A stretch of 41,009 nucleotides of DNA from Reyranella massiliensis 521 (GCA_945860205.1 CAMARK010000040.1:1-41009), one strand, 5' to 3'; numbered from the stretch's first letter, positions 7,141-16,196 are shown. Translations and numbers: made by a program. The notes: generated from the letters alone by a model not told the origin.

Positions 7141-8652
7141 ATGACCGCTCCGCTCACCATCCGCCTGCATCCCAGCGACAACGTCATCGTGGCGCGCATG
7201 GACATACTGGCCGGCACCAAGGTCGAGGGTGAGGTCGCGGCGGCGACGCGCGTGCCGCCCGGCCACAAGATCCTGACCCGGGCGGTGAAGAAAGGCGAGG
7301 CGCTGCGCAAGTACAACCAGATCATCGGCTTCGCCACCGAGGACATGGCGCCCGGTGCACATATCCATACGCACAACTGCGTCATGGGCGACTTCGAGCG
7401 CGACTATGCCTTCTGCGCCGACGCGCACCCGACCGACTATCTTGTGCCGCCGGCGACCTTTCAGGGTTACCGCCGCGCCGATGGCCGCGCCGCCACGCGC
7501 AACTACCTTGGCATCGTCACCACGGTGAACTGCTCGGCCGCGACCAGCCGCATGATCGCCCGCCACATCGAGCCGATGCTCGCCCAGTTCTCCAATATCG
7601 ACGGCGTGGTGCCGCTGACCCATGGCGGAGGCTGCGGAATGGCGGCGTCGGGTCTCGAGATGGACGTGCTGCGTCGCACGCTGGCCGGCTACACGCGCCA
7701 TCCCAACATGGCGGCGGTGGTCGTGCTGGGCCTCGGCTGCGAGACCAACCAGATCTCCGGCCTGATGAATGCGGAGGGCCTGAAGGAAGGGCCGAAGCTG
7801 ATCCCGATGGCGATCCAGGACGAGGGTGGCGTCACCAAGACGGTGATGCGCGCCGTCGCGTTCCTGAAGGAGTTGCTGCCCGAGGCCAACAATGTGAAGC
7901 GCGAGACGATCCCGGCCAGCGAGCTGATCCTGGCGCTGCAGTGCGGCGGCTCGGATGGCTATTCCGGCATCTCGGCCAATCCGGCGCTGGGTGCGGCGGT
8001 CGACCTGCTGGTGCGCAACGGCGGCTCGGCGGTGCTGTCCGAGACGCCGGAGATCTACGGCGCCGAGCATCTTCTGACGCGCCGCGCCGTGAGCCGCGAA
8101 GTGGGCGAGAAGATCGTCGAGCGCATCAAGTGGTGGGAGGATCACTGCGCCAAGACGGGTGGCGAGATGAACAACAATCCCTCACCCGGCAACAAGGCGG
8201 GCGGCCTTACGACGATCCTCGAGAAGTCGCTGGGCGCGGTGGCCAAGGGCGGCACCACCAACCTGGTCGATGTCTACAAATACGCCGAGCCGATCACGGC
8301 CAAGGGCTTCGTCTATATGGACTCGCCCGGCTACGACCCGGTCTCGGCGACCGGCCAGGTGGCGGGAGGCGCCAACGTGCTCTGCTTCACCACCGGCCGC
8401 GGCAGCGTTTTCGGCTGCAAGCCCACACCCTCGCTCAAGCTCGCGACCAACACATCGCTCTACCGCCGCATGACCGACGACATGGACATCAACTGCGGCA
8501 CCATCGTCGACGGCGAGGAAACGATCCAGGAGAACGGCCGGCGCATCTTCGAGCTGATCCTCGCCACCGCGTCGGGGCGGAAGACGAAATCCGAGGCACT
8601 GGGCATCGGCGACGACGAATTCGAACCGTGGAAAATCGGAGCCACGATGTGA
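7141..8652 (+). CDS. UxaA-family sugar-acid dehydratase (altronate/galactarate type)
   Basis: The 503-residue protein has the full UxaA layout. An N-terminal SAF domain (about residues 1-90) joins the large catalytic region. Family signatures are HGGGCGM, GLGCETNQ, LQCGGSDGYSG, MDSPGYDPVSATGQ and FTTGRGSVFGCKP. These iron-dependent enzymes remove water from hexonates or hexarates to give 2-keto-3-deoxy acids. Length and motifs agree with full-size altronate dehydratase. It starts 26 bases after the aldolase, and its stop overlaps the GTG start of the next gene. The pairing suggests a short dehydratase-aldolase pathway. Confidence 0.9.
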   Translation: MTAPLTIRLHPSDNVIVARMDILAGTKVEGEVAAATRVPPGHKILTRAVKKGEALRKYNQIIGFATEDMAPGAHIHTHNCVMGDFERDYAFCADAHPTDYLVPPATFQGYRRADGRAATRNYLGIVTTVNCSAATSRMIARHIEPMLAQFSNIDGVVPLTHGGGCGMAASGLEMDVLRRTLAGYTRHPNMAAVVVLGLGCETNQISGLMNAEGLKEGPKLIPMAIQDEGGVTKTVMRAVAFLKELLPEANNVKRETIPASELILALQCGGSDGYSGISANPALGAAVDLLVRNGGSAVLSETPEIYGAEHLLTRRAVSREVGEKIVERIKWWEDHCAKTGGEMNNNPSPGNKAGGLTTILEKSLGAVAKGGTTNLVDVYKYAEPITAKGFVYMDSPGYDPVSATGQVAGGANVLCFTTGRGSVFGCKPTPSLKLATNTSLYRRMTDDMDINCGTIVDGEETIQENGRRIFELILATASGRKTKSEALGIGDDEFEPWKIGATM

Positions 8653-9113
8653 CGGCGACGATCGTCCCGCTGCTGGAGCGTCCCGATCTTGCCGCGCAGG
8701 TCGCGGCCTGGGGCTTCGCCGAGTGGGGCCATCTCAATCCCGGCGAGACGCTCGCGCAACGCGTGATCCGGATCCGCGGCAAGATGAACACCGATCGCGT
8801 CCCGGTCGCCTTTGTGGCGCTCGGCGGCGACGGCGGTATCGTCGGTACCGCCTCGCTCATCTTCGACGATCTCGAAGGCGATCCGCGCAATCCGTGGCTG
8901 GCCAGTGTCTATGTGCCGCCGGAGCATCGCAAGAAGGGCATCGCCTCGGCGCTGGTGCGCGCCGTCGAGGACGCGGCCCGCCGCCTAGGCTATTCGCGGC
9001 TCTATCTTTTCACCTCCACGGTGCCTGAACTCTACGCCGGTCTCGGCTGGCGGCCGCTCGACCGGCAGGACTACCGCGGAGAGCATATCCAGGTCATGGA
9101 CAGGACTCTGTGA
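8649..9113 (+). CDS. GNAT-family N-acetyltransferase
   Basis: The start is a GTG at 8649 that overlaps the dehydratase stop (GTGA) and follows GGAG. The 154-residue product has the acetyl-CoA-binding signature (SVYVPPEHRKKGIASALV) followed by a helix and the C-terminal pattern LYLFTSTVPELYAGLGW, typical of GNAT enzymes. The acceptor substrate is unknown. Overlap and position show it is translated with the sugar-acid dehydratase gene. It might modify an amine or amide intermediate of the same pathway. Confidence 0.85.
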   Translation: MTATIVPLLERPDLAAQVAAWGFAEWGHLNPGETLAQRVIRIRGKMNTDRVPVAFVALGGDGGIVGTASLIFDDLEGDPRNPWLASVYVPPEHRKKGIASALVRAVEDAARRLGYSRLYLFTSTVPELYAGLGWRPLDRQDYRGEHIQVMDRTL

Positions 9114-9123
9114 GGAAACGCGC

Positions 9124-10518
9124 ATGCCGGAAGATCTGCACTATCTGTCGCTCGACGAGGTCGCGCGGCGCCTGAAGGCGCGCAAGCTTTCCTCGGTCGA
9201 CGCGACCAGGTCGATCCTCGCGCGCATCGAAAAGCTCGATCCCGGACTAAAAGCCTACGCCACCGTGACGGCCGACCGCGCGCTGGCCGATGCGGCGCGG
9301 CTCGACGCCGAGACCGCGGCCGGGAAGTCGCGCGGCGTGCTGCACGGCGTGCCAATTGCGGTGAAAGATCTCTGCAACACCGCGGGCATTGCCACTGCGG
9401 CAGGCATGGCGATCCACCGTGGCAATGTGCCGACCATGGACGCTACCGTCGTCACACGTCTCCGAAACGCCGGTGCGGTGATCCTTGGCAAGCTGCAGAT
9501 GACCGAAGGCGCCTACGGCGCCCACCATCCCGACATTCCCGCGCCGCTCAATCCGTGGAACGCGGCCTACTGGACGGGGTCGTCGTCCTCGGGCTCGGGG
9601 TCGGCGACCGCCGCGGGCCTCTGCTTCGCCTCGCTGGGGTCCGACACCGGCGGTTCGATCCGCTTTCCCTCGACCATGAACGGCCTCACGGGCCTGAAGC
9701 CGACCTGGGGCCGGGTGAGTCGCGCCGGCGTCTTTGCGCTGGCCGAATCGCTCGACCATATCGGGCCGATGACCCGGAGCGCTCTCGACGCCGCTCTCGT
9801 GCTGGGCGTGATCGCCGGCGCCGACGCCGACGATCCGACGGCCGCCAGCCTGCCGGTTCCCGATTATGCCGGCTCGATCGGCACTGGCGTGCGCGGCCGG
9901 TGCATCGGCGTGCCGACCAACCTGCATGGCCTCGACGGCGATGCCCAACGGGCCTTCGACGGTGCGGCCGCGGCCTTGAAGCAGGCTGGCGCCACGCTCG
10001 TCGATGTGAAACTTCCCGCGTCGTTCGATCAGGCGGGCTATGACTGGGTGCCGCTTTGTGGCGTCGAAGCCGCGGTCGCCCACGAGGCGACTTATCCCGC
10101 GCGCGCAAAAGAATACGGTCCGGTCCTGGCCGGGCTGCTCGACCTCGGTCGCGGTCTGTCCGCTGTCGATCTTGCCAAGCTGCAGCTCAGGCGCGCGGCG
10201 CTGACCGGTGCGCTCAACACGCTGATGTCGTCGGTCGACGTTCTGCTGATGCCGGTGATGGGCAGGGCGGCGTGGTCGCTCGAGGCGATCCAGAAGGCCG
10301 GGCGTGATCCCGAAAGCGTGGCGGCGCGCCTGCGCTATACGGCGCCGTTCGACCTGAGCGGCCATCCGACACTGACCCTTCCGGGCGGCGTGACACCAGA
10401 CGGCGTTCCAACCGGCTTCCAGATCGTCGGCCGGGCCTTTGATGAGGCAGGTATTCTCGCTGCCGGACATGCCTATCAGCAGGCCAGCGACTGGCATTTG
10501 AGGCGTCCGCTGCCCTGA
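9124..10518 (+). CDS. Amidase (amidase signature family)
   Basis: The 464-residue protein has the Ser-cisSer-Lys triad of amidase signature enzymes: K81 (IAVKDLC), S154 in the Ser-rich loop (TGSSSSGSGSA) and the nucleophile S178 (DTGGSIRFP). The 24-residue gap between the two serines is the family norm. Relatives hydrolyse aliphatic or aryl amides, malonamide or Glu-tRNA(Gln) partners. No GatC or GatB neighbour is present, so a catabolic amidase is likely. It lies 10 bases after the acetyltransferase gene and closes the aldolase-dehydratase operon. A 12-bp palindrome (AGCCGATCGGCT) overlaps the end of its stop codon. Confidence 0.9.
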   Translation: MPEDLHYLSLDEVARRLKARKLSSVDATRSILARIEKLDPGLKAYATVTADRALADAARLDAETAAGKSRGVLHGVPIAVKDLCNTAGIATAAGMAIHRGNVPTMDATVVTRLRNAGAVILGKLQMTEGAYGAHHPDIPAPLNPWNAAYWTGSSSSGSGSATAAGLCFASLGSDTGGSIRFPSTMNGLTGLKPTWGRVSRAGVFALAESLDHIGPMTRSALDAALVLGVIAGADADDPTAASLPVPDYAGSIGTGVRGRCIGVPTNLHGLDGDAQRAFDGAAAALKQAGATLVDVKLPASFDQAGYDWVPLCGVEAAVAHEATYPARAKEYGPVLAGLLDLGRGLSAVDLAKLQLRRAALTGALNTLMSSVDVLLMPVMGRAAWSLEAIQKAGRDPESVAARLRYTAPFDLSGHPTLTLPGGVTPDGVPTGFQIVGRAFDEAGILAAGHAYQQASDWHLRRPLP

Positions 10519-10536
10519 GCCGATCGGCTGTCTGCG

Positions 10537-10565
10537 TGGACGATGAAGCTTTCTTCACTTATAGT
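10537..10565 (+). promoter_or_regulatory. Candidate sigma-70-type promoter for the cyclase operon
   Basis: TGGACG (10537-10542) and TATAGT (10560-10565) are separated by exactly 17 bases, and the expected start site lies about 20 bases before the cyclase ATG. This suggests the cyclase unit is transcribed separately from the amidase operon. Confidence 0.5.
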
Positions 10566-10591
10566 ATCCGGCATTCCTCAACAGCCGGCGC

Positions 10592-12715
10592 ATGAAAGAT
10601 AGCTTCGTGAAGAACTTGCGCCTGCGGCCGAGCATTCTGACGTTGTTCGTGCTGCTGACGGTGCCGGCATTCCTCGCGATCGTCGCCGTTACGTACATCT
10701 CGAACGAGAAGATCGCGCGCGCGAATGCCGACCAGCTCGTCGAGCGTTTCCGCACCGACGCCATCCAGAACATCCAGCACGACTTCGACCCCATCAAGTC
10801 GCTGGTGCGGAGTGCGGCGGCCGTCGGCGCCGATCAGCCCGATTTCTATTCCGACAACCGCTCGTTGCGGTACCTCTTCAGCATCATCCAGCACAGCGAG
10901 AAGATCGTCAGCATGTATGTCGGCCTCGCCGATGGGTCGTTCCGGCAGGCACGCCAGATCGAGCCCACGGTCGAGGTTCAGGGCAAGCTGCCCCCGCCGG
11001 AGGCGCGCTACGCCTTTCGCTGGATCGATGCCGCGCCGCCCGGAACGGCGCCGACCGATCACTACCTTTTCCTCGATGCGCAGCAGAAAGAGATCGGTAA
11101 GTCGGAGCAGGTCACGGCCTACGACCCCCGCGCGCGCATGTGGTACCGGGTGACCCAGCAGGCCGGAGGGCCGTTCATCACCGACCCTGATGTCTTTGCC
11201 GCTCTCGGCCTGATCGGCTTCACGGTCGCCGCGCCCATTTTCCAGGAGGGCAAGCTGCTGGGCATCGCGGCTGCCGACATCACGCTCGACGGCCTGTCCG
11301 ACTATCTCGCCGAACGCAGGATCAGCCCCGGGACGCTGAGCTACATCCTCGACCATCAGGGCCGGGTGATCGCCAATTCCGAACGCGCCAAGACCTACAC
11401 CAATTACAACGGCCGGGTGGAATTGCAGCACATCACGTCGCTCGGCAACGATGTGCCGGCGATCGCCTTCAGCGCCCGGCCGCGCGACGGCGAGAAATTG
11501 TTCTCGTTCAGCCATGGCGGCAAGGACTACGTAGCGAGTCTGACAACGCTGCCGTCCGACTTCGGCAAGAGGTGGCAGCTCTTTGTCGTGACGCCGCTCG
11601 CCGACTTCACCGAGGCCTTCCAGGAACACAACAAGCGCCTCTTCTTCTTCGGCCTGATCGCGATCGTGGCTCAGATCCTGATCATCTACTTCCTGTCGAG
11701 TGTGATCTCGGCGCCGCTGGAGAAGCTCGCTAGCAAGGTGGTCCGCATCCAGGATCTCGAAGGCCAGAACCTGCCGCCGCTGGAATCGCCGATCCGCGAG
11801 GTTGCCGTCCTGTCGCGCGCGATCGATACGCTCGACACCGCGGTGAAATCGTTCGCCGCCTTCGTGCCGGTGGGTCTGGTCAAGCAGCTTCTCGAATCGG
11901 ACCAGAAGCTGGAACTGGGCGGGCACAGCCGTTTCCTGACCATCTTCTTCTCCGACCTGGAAGCCTTCTCGTCGCTGTCGGAGGAAGTGCCGTCGCAGGA
12001 GTTGCTGCTGCGTGTCTCGGCCTACCTGGCGGTTGTGACCAAGGCCGTGAACGAGGAAGCAGGCACCATCGACAAGTTCATCGGCGATGGCGTGATGGCC
12101 TTCTGGGGCGCGCCGGCGCTGCTCGACGATCATGCCGCGCGCGCCTGTTTCTCGGCGCTTCGCATCCGGCGCGGCATGGAGGAACTCAACGCGCGCTGGC
12201 AGGAGGACGGGCTGAAGCCGCTCAACGTCCGCATCGGCATCCACAGCGATGCCGTCCTCGTCGGCAATATCGGCTCCAAGGAGCGGATGAGCTACACGGT
12301 GATGGGCGATGGCGTGAACGTCGCGGCGCGGCTCGAGGGCATCAACAAGGAATACGGCACGCGCATTTGCATCAGCCATTCCGTCTTCAAGGAGGCCGGT
12401 GACCGGCTATGCGTCCGGCCGATCGACGATGTTGCCGTCAAGGGTCGTCGGGCGACGATTCCGATCTACGAGGTGATGGGCGCCTATGGTCTGGGGCCCG
12501 AGTTCGAACCCGACGCGGCGACGCTCAGGCTGAGCAAGCTGACGCGTGCGGCTTACGCTGCGCTCGTGGCCCAGGACATCGCTCTAGCCCTCGAGCGTTA
12601 CCAGGCGATTCTCGTCGAATATCCTGGCGATCCGGTCGCCTCCGGAATGGCGAAGCGGCTCGCCGCTGTCGCCAGCAACGACGCCGCACGGAGAATTCCC
12701 GTTGCCCGGCTCTAG
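10592..12715 (+). CDS. Membrane class III adenylate/guanylate cyclase with periplasmic sensor and HAMP
   Basis: The 707-residue protein has a membrane helix (about residues 15-36), a long periplasmic region (40-345) resembling a dCache sensor, a second helix (350-372), a HAMP-like linker (to about 425) and a cyclase domain (about 440-640). Catalytic residues are present: metal-binding D455 (FFSDLE) and D499 (FIGDG), substrate lysine K495, T569 (SYTVMGD), and N576 and R580 (GVNVAARLE). The Lys/Thr pair is common in bacterial adenylate cyclases, so cAMP is the likely product. A ligand outside the membrane should control it. The C-terminal 70 residues are helical and of unknown role. It heads a compact four-gene unit. 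Confidence 0.9.
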   Translation: MKDSFVKNLRLRPSILTLFVLLTVPAFLAIVAVTYISNEKIARANADQLVERFRTDAIQNIQHDFDPIKSLVRSAAAVGADQPDFYSDNRSLRYLFSIIQHSEKIVSMYVGLADGSFRQARQIEPTVEVQGKLPPPEARYAFRWIDAAPPGTAPTDHYLFLDAQQKEIGKSEQVTAYDPRARMWYRVTQQAGGPFITDPDVFAALGLIGFTVAAPIFQEGKLLGIAAADITLDGLSDYLAERRISPGTLSYILDHQGRVIANSERAKTYTNYNGRVELQHITSLGNDVPAIAFSARPRDGEKLFSFSHGGKDYVASLTTLPSDFGKRWQLFVVTPLADFTEAFQEHNKRLFFFGLIAIVAQILIIYFLSSVISAPLEKLASKVVRIQDLEGQNLPPLESPIREVAVLSRAIDTLDTAVKSFAAFVPVGLVKQLLESDQKLELGGHSRFLTIFFSDLEAFSSLSEEVPSQELLLRVSAYLAVVTKAVNEEAGTIDKFIGDGVMAFWGAPALLDDHAARACFSALRIRRGMEELNARWQEDGLKPLNVRIGIHSDAVLVGNIGSKERMSYTVMGDGVNVAARLEGINKEYGTRICISHSVFKEAGDRLCVRPIDDVAVKGRRATIPIYEVMGAYGLGPEFEPDAATLRLSKLTRAAYAALVAQDIALALERYQAILVEYPGDPVASGMAKRLAAVASNDAARRIPVARL

Positions 12716-12722
12716 TTCAGCC

Positions 12723-13406
12723 ATGCGTCCAACCGTTCCGGCGATGCGCCCCAGCGAATACACCGCGGCCCTTATCCAGGCCCTGCGGGCCGATGCTGGC
12801 CGCATCCGAAACGCCCGCGTCCTGGAGATCGGCTCTGGCAGCGGCGTGGTGCTCGCGGTGATGGGCGCGCTGGGTGCCGCCTCGCTTTGCGGCGTCGATA
12901 TTGAGGACGAAGCCATCGCCTCGAGCGCGTTGCTGCTCGGCGAGCTCGGACACGGAGGCATCGCCGACCTGCACTGCGGCGACATGTGGCTGCCTGTCGC
13001 CGGCCGCCGTTTCGATCTGATCGGGGCCAATCTTCCGCACTTTCCCATGGAACCAGTCGAGGTTGCCGGCCGTCTGCCGACCTGGAGTGCCGGTGGTGCT
13101 GACGGGCGCCTGCTGCTCGATCCGTTCCTCGCGGGCCTCGCCGACCATCTCGCGCCCGGCGGCCGTGCCGTCATCACGCACAATGGCTTTGTCGATCTTG
13201 GAAGTTCGCGCGATTTGCTTGCCCGCAGCGGCCTCTCGCTTCGGATCGCGCTCTCGACCCTGGTCTACATCTCGCCGGAGAAACTCGCACTGATGACCGC
13301 GGACGTTCTGCGCGCCGAGGAAGGGCGCACGATCCACCGCTATGGCCCCCATACGTTCGCCGAGATGCACATCGCCGAAATCGCTGCAGCCGGGACCCTC
13401 AGCTGA
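12723..13406 (+). CDS. SAM-dependent methyltransferase (small-domain/HemK-like)
   Basis: The 227-residue protein has a class I methyltransferase fold: motif I VLEIGSGSG (33-41), the acidic residue D59 (CGVDIED) and the substrate motif NLPHFP (103-108). That motif replaces the NPPY seen in N-methyltransferases of glutamine or nucleic acid amino groups. The ATG at 12723 lies 7 bases after the cyclase stop; 12744 is an alternative start. The stop overlaps the start of the ABC fusion gene (TGATG). The substrate is unknown. Its tight placement between a cyclase and a transporter is unusual. Confidence 0.8.
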   Translation: MRPTVPAMRPSEYTAALIQALRADAGRIRNARVLEIGSGSGVVLAVMGALGAASLCGVDIEDEAIASSALLLGELGHGGIADLHCGDMWLPVAGRRFDLIGANLPHFPMEPVEVAGRLPTWSAGGADGRLLLDPFLAGLADHLAPGGRAVITHNGFVDLGSSRDLLARSGLSLRIALSTLVYISPEKLALMTADVLRAEEGRTIHRYGPHTFAEMHIAEIAAAGTLS

Positions 13407-15085
13407 TGAATCGGGCATGGCGGATCCTGCTTTTCGTCGTGATGGCTGCGTTCGTGGTTCAGCCGGCGGTGGCTCAGACCCCAGATGCGGCGCTCGCGAA
13501 GCTCATGGAGGATGCCCGTGCCGAGGCGGCGGTGCCCGGCGCCTGCGCGGCCGCCAACGTCGACCGGCTCGTTCGCGCTTTCTGCGAGAACCGGATCCGG
13601 CCCGGCATACGTGAGTACTATCCGCTGTTCGGCACGCGCGAAGGCGACGTCCGCAGCGGCTACGACATCGACGTGGCCCGCGCACTGGCCAAGCGCCTCG
13701 GCGTCGAGCCGGCCTTCATCCGCGTCAATGCCGCCAGCCGCATTCCGCTGCTCGCCGAGGATCGCATCGACGTCATTGTCGCGACCATGGGGCACAACAC
13801 CCAGCGCGATGGCCAGGTCCGCTTCATTCGCCCGCACTATTATCAGTCCGAATCGACCATCGTGGGGCCGCGGGCGCTTTCCGTGAAGGATTGGCCGGAC
13901 ATCGCCGGTCGTACCATCTGTGTCACCATCGGCAACGGCTCGAACGCCCAGATCGTCTCGTACAATGCCCGCCTGATGCTGTTCGACGAAGCGGGTGTGC
14001 TGCCCGGCCAGCTCAAGGACGAGACCTGTACTCTGGCGGCACAGGACGACTCCTTCTTCGACTACTACTTCATCGAACCCGATTTTGCCGCCCGCTTCGA
14101 AAAGAAGTTCGGTTTTGCCCAGGTGCCGTGGGGCATGGCCGTGGCCCGCACCGCCAGCGCCGAACGCCTCGCCCGGGCCCTCGACTTGATGAGCCAGATC
14201 TTTCACCGTGACGGTGTCTTCCTCGAGATCGCTCGTACCAACCGCGTCAGTACCGGCTTCCTCGAACGCCAGCAGGCCACCTGGAAGCGGCCGGAGTGCA
14301 ACACGGACGCGGGAAGCAGCAATCCTGCCTGCGTGCTGCCCGCCCTCAATGCCGATCTCGAGCCGACACCCTTCGTGGGCCGCGTCGTGGCTTTCGAGAA
14401 ATGGGTCAAGGCCAGTACCGGCATCGACCTCTCGTTGCCGATGCTGAAGACGATGCCGGCCTGGATGCTGTTCAAGGATGGCATCGTGAATTCGCTCATC
14501 CTGGTCGTGGGTGCATTGGCCGCGACGCTGCTGTTCGCCCTGGTGCTGGGCGCGGTGCAGAGTTCGCGCTCGATCCTGCTGCGCTGGCCGGCACGGGCAA
14601 TCACCATCACGCTTCAGTCCTCGCCGGTCGTACTGACGCTTGTCATCGCCGCCGCGGTCGCCCATGCGCTCTTTCCCTATTCCTCGGCCGTGGCAATCGG
14701 CGCCGCCATCGTGGCGCTGGGGCTGATGAACGGCAGTAATGCCGGGCAGGCTATCGCCGAAGCGATGCACACGCTGCGGACAGAGCGCGGCAGCGCGCAG
14801 GGACGGGGAGGGATCCCGACCAGGGAGCTGTTCGGCCGCGCCGTCAGCCGCTCGGCGACGCAGATCGTGTCGTTCCTGATCAATGCCGCCAAGGGCACGC
14901 CGATCGCGAGCTTCATCGGCGCCCCGGAACTCCTGAGCGCGCTCACCGACATCACGTCCTTTGCCAGCGGTCGCGCCACGACCTATTCGCTGCTCCTCGT
15001 CTTCTATGTCGTGGTCGTCGTCATCGTGGTCTGGCTGTGCGGCAAGCTCCAGTCCTGGCTCGAACGCCGGCGGGTGACGGCATGA
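13406..15085 (+). CDS. ABC transporter substrate-binding/permease fusion (polar amino acid type)
   Basis: The 559-residue protein begins with a signal peptide (cleavage near AVAQ, about residue 24). It then has a family 3 solute-binding domain (about 55-300, with GYDIDVARALAKRLG, DVIVATMGHNTQRDG and RPHYYQSES). The C-terminal third has several membrane helices (about 345-550) and a loop typical of amino acid permeases (RTERGSAQGRGGIPTRELFG). Fusion of receptor and permease is known in GlnP-type systems but is less usual than separate subunits. The start overlaps the methyltransferase stop, and its own stop overlaps the next permease (ATGA). No ATP-binding subunit is encoded nearby. Confidence 0.88.
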   Translation: MNRAWRILLFVVMAAFVVQPAVAQTPDAALAKLMEDARAEAAVPGACAAANVDRLVRAFCENRIRPGIREYYPLFGTREGDVRSGYDIDVARALAKRLGVEPAFIRVNAASRIPLLAEDRIDVIVATMGHNTQRDGQVRFIRPHYYQSESTIVGPRALSVKDWPDIAGRTICVTIGNGSNAQIVSYNARLMLFDEAGVLPGQLKDETCTLAAQDDSFFDYYFIEPDFAARFEKKFGFAQVPWGMAVARTASAERLARALDLMSQIFHRDGVFLEIARTNRVSTGFLERQQATWKRPECNTDAGSSNPACVLPALNADLEPTPFVGRVVAFEKWVKASTGIDLSLPMLKTMPAWMLFKDGIVNSLILVVGALAATLLFALVLGAVQSSRSILLRWPARAITITLQSSPVVLTLVIAAAVAHALFPYSSAVAIGAAIVALGLMNGSNAGQAIAEAMHTLRTERGSAQGRGGIPTRELFGRAVSRSATQIVSFLINAAKGTPIASFIGAPELLSALTDITSFASGRATTYSLLLVFYVVVVVIVVWLCGKLQSWLERRRVTA

Positions 15086-15720
15086 TGGGCAAGCCGTTCT
15101 CCGCCGAGTTTGTCCCCGAGCTTCTTGCGGGCATGGTGGTCAACTTCCAGATCGCAGCGATTGCCCTGGTGGTCGGACTGGCGCTCGGCGCCCTGCTTGC
15201 GCTTGCGCGATTGGGCGGAGGTGTCCTGGGCGCTACTGCCACGTCGCTGATCGGCCTGATGCGTGCCGCCCCGACGTTCGTCGTCATGTTCTTCCTGCTG
15301 AACATCATCCCGAGGGACGCCACCCTGTTCGGCATCGGCGTTGCACCCTCCGGGATCATGATCGTGGCGCTTTCGCTGGTGCCCTATTCGGCCTCCTACG
15401 TGGCCGACAATGGCGCCGAGGCGCTGAAGCAGTTGCGCGCCGGCTCGCCGCTGGGCGCCTTGCAGTTCCTGCCCAACATCACGCGTGCCTTCTTCGTGCT
15501 GGTGATGTCGTCCAGCGCCGGGGCCGCGATCGGCGTTACCGAGGGCATCGCGGTGATCCTGCGCGAAGCCGTGTTGCTGCCGTCGCTCGGCGGCAAACTG
15601 GTTGTGTTCGCTATCGGCATAATTTTCTTCGGAGTCACTTTGCAGGCGGGATTCGCGCTCATGCGTCTCCTGCAACGGCATCTCGGCCGCCTTGCCACGC
15701 GCGGCTCGTCCGCCCCGTGA
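15082..15720 (+). CDS. ABC transporter permease (polar amino acid type)
   Basis: The 212-residue membrane protein looks like a HisM/GlnP-type permease with about five helices. An ABC-interacting loop, GAEALKQLRAGSPLGALQFL, resembles the conserved EAA loop. I choose the ATG at 15082, which overlaps the stop of the fusion gene; the next codon is also ATG. It probably pairs with the permease half of the preceding fusion to form the channel. The missing ATPase must come from elsewhere in the genome. Confidence 0.85.
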   Translation: MMGKPFSAEFVPELLAGMVVNFQIAAIALVVGLALGALLALARLGGGVLGATATSLIGLMRAAPTFVVMFFLLNIIPRDATLFGIGVAPSGIMIVALSLVPYSASYVADNGAEALKQLRAGSPLGALQFLPNITRAFFVLVMSSSAGAAIGVTEGIAVILREAVLLPSLGGKLVVFAIGIIFFGVTLQAGFALMRLLQRHLGRLATRGSSAP

Positions 15721-15727
15721 GCTGACG

Positions 15728-16189
15728 TCAGCGCGCGTCTTCGAGCCGCGTCGTGATCACGATCTTCGAGGTCAGGGTGCGGTGCACCGGACAGCGGTCG
15801 GCGATCTCCAGAAGTCGCTTTTGCTGTTCGTCGCTGAGCGGGCCGTCGAGTTCGATCCACCGCTCGATCCGGTCGACCTTGCCTTCCTTGGTCTCGCAGG
15901 CCGCACAGTCGGCGGCGTGGATCTTGTCGTGCTTCAGCACCACGCGCACCTTCTCCAGTGGCCACTTCTTCTGGCGCGCGTACATGCGGAGCGTCATCGC
16001 GGTGCAGGCACCGAGCGCCGCCAGCAGATAGCTGTAGGGGTCGGGGCCGGAGTCGTTGCCGCCATTGGCCGCCGGTTCGTCGGCACGCAGCACATGCGCG
16101 CCGCTGCGCACGGTCTCCGCAAACGGCCCGGCGTCGTGATCCTCGACGAGCACGACACCGGGAGGAGGAAGTTCCGCCAGGTCGCTCAT
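15728..16189 (-). CDS. OsmC/Ohr-family protein
   Basis: OsmC/Ohr proteins reduce organic hydroperoxides with two cysteines. This 153-residue protein has both: C62 (LGACTAMTLRMYA) and C133 (DRCPVHRTL). An additional CxxC (C95 and C98, in ADCAACETK) lies between them and is not part of the core family motif. The start at 16189 begins MSDLAELPPPG; the longer frame overlaps the upstream cupin gene. It ends 7 bases from the convergent permease gene. It lies 7 bases downstream of the cupin gene stop, so the two are probably co-transcribed and may share a role in sulfur or redox stress. Confidence 0.88.
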   Translation of the reverse strand: MSDLAELPPPGVVLVEDHDAGPFAETVRSGAHVLRADEPAANGGNDSGPDPYSYLLAALGACTAMTLRMYARQKKWPLEKVRVVLKHDKIHAADCAACETKEGKVDRIERWIELDGPLSDEQQKRLLEIADRCPVHRTLTSKIVITTRLEDAR

Positions 16190-16196
16190 GGCGTCC

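Noticed and set aside
10559..12379. 606-codon open frame on the minus strand opposite the cyclase
   Set aside because: The plus strand encodes a cyclase with all catalytic residues; the reverse frame is rich in His, Arg and Asp in the pattern expected of an antisense shadow in high-GC DNA.
13340..14770. 476-codon open frame on the minus strand opposite the ABC fusion
   Set aside because: Its composition is that of a shadow and the opposite strand encodes a clear binding protein/permease.
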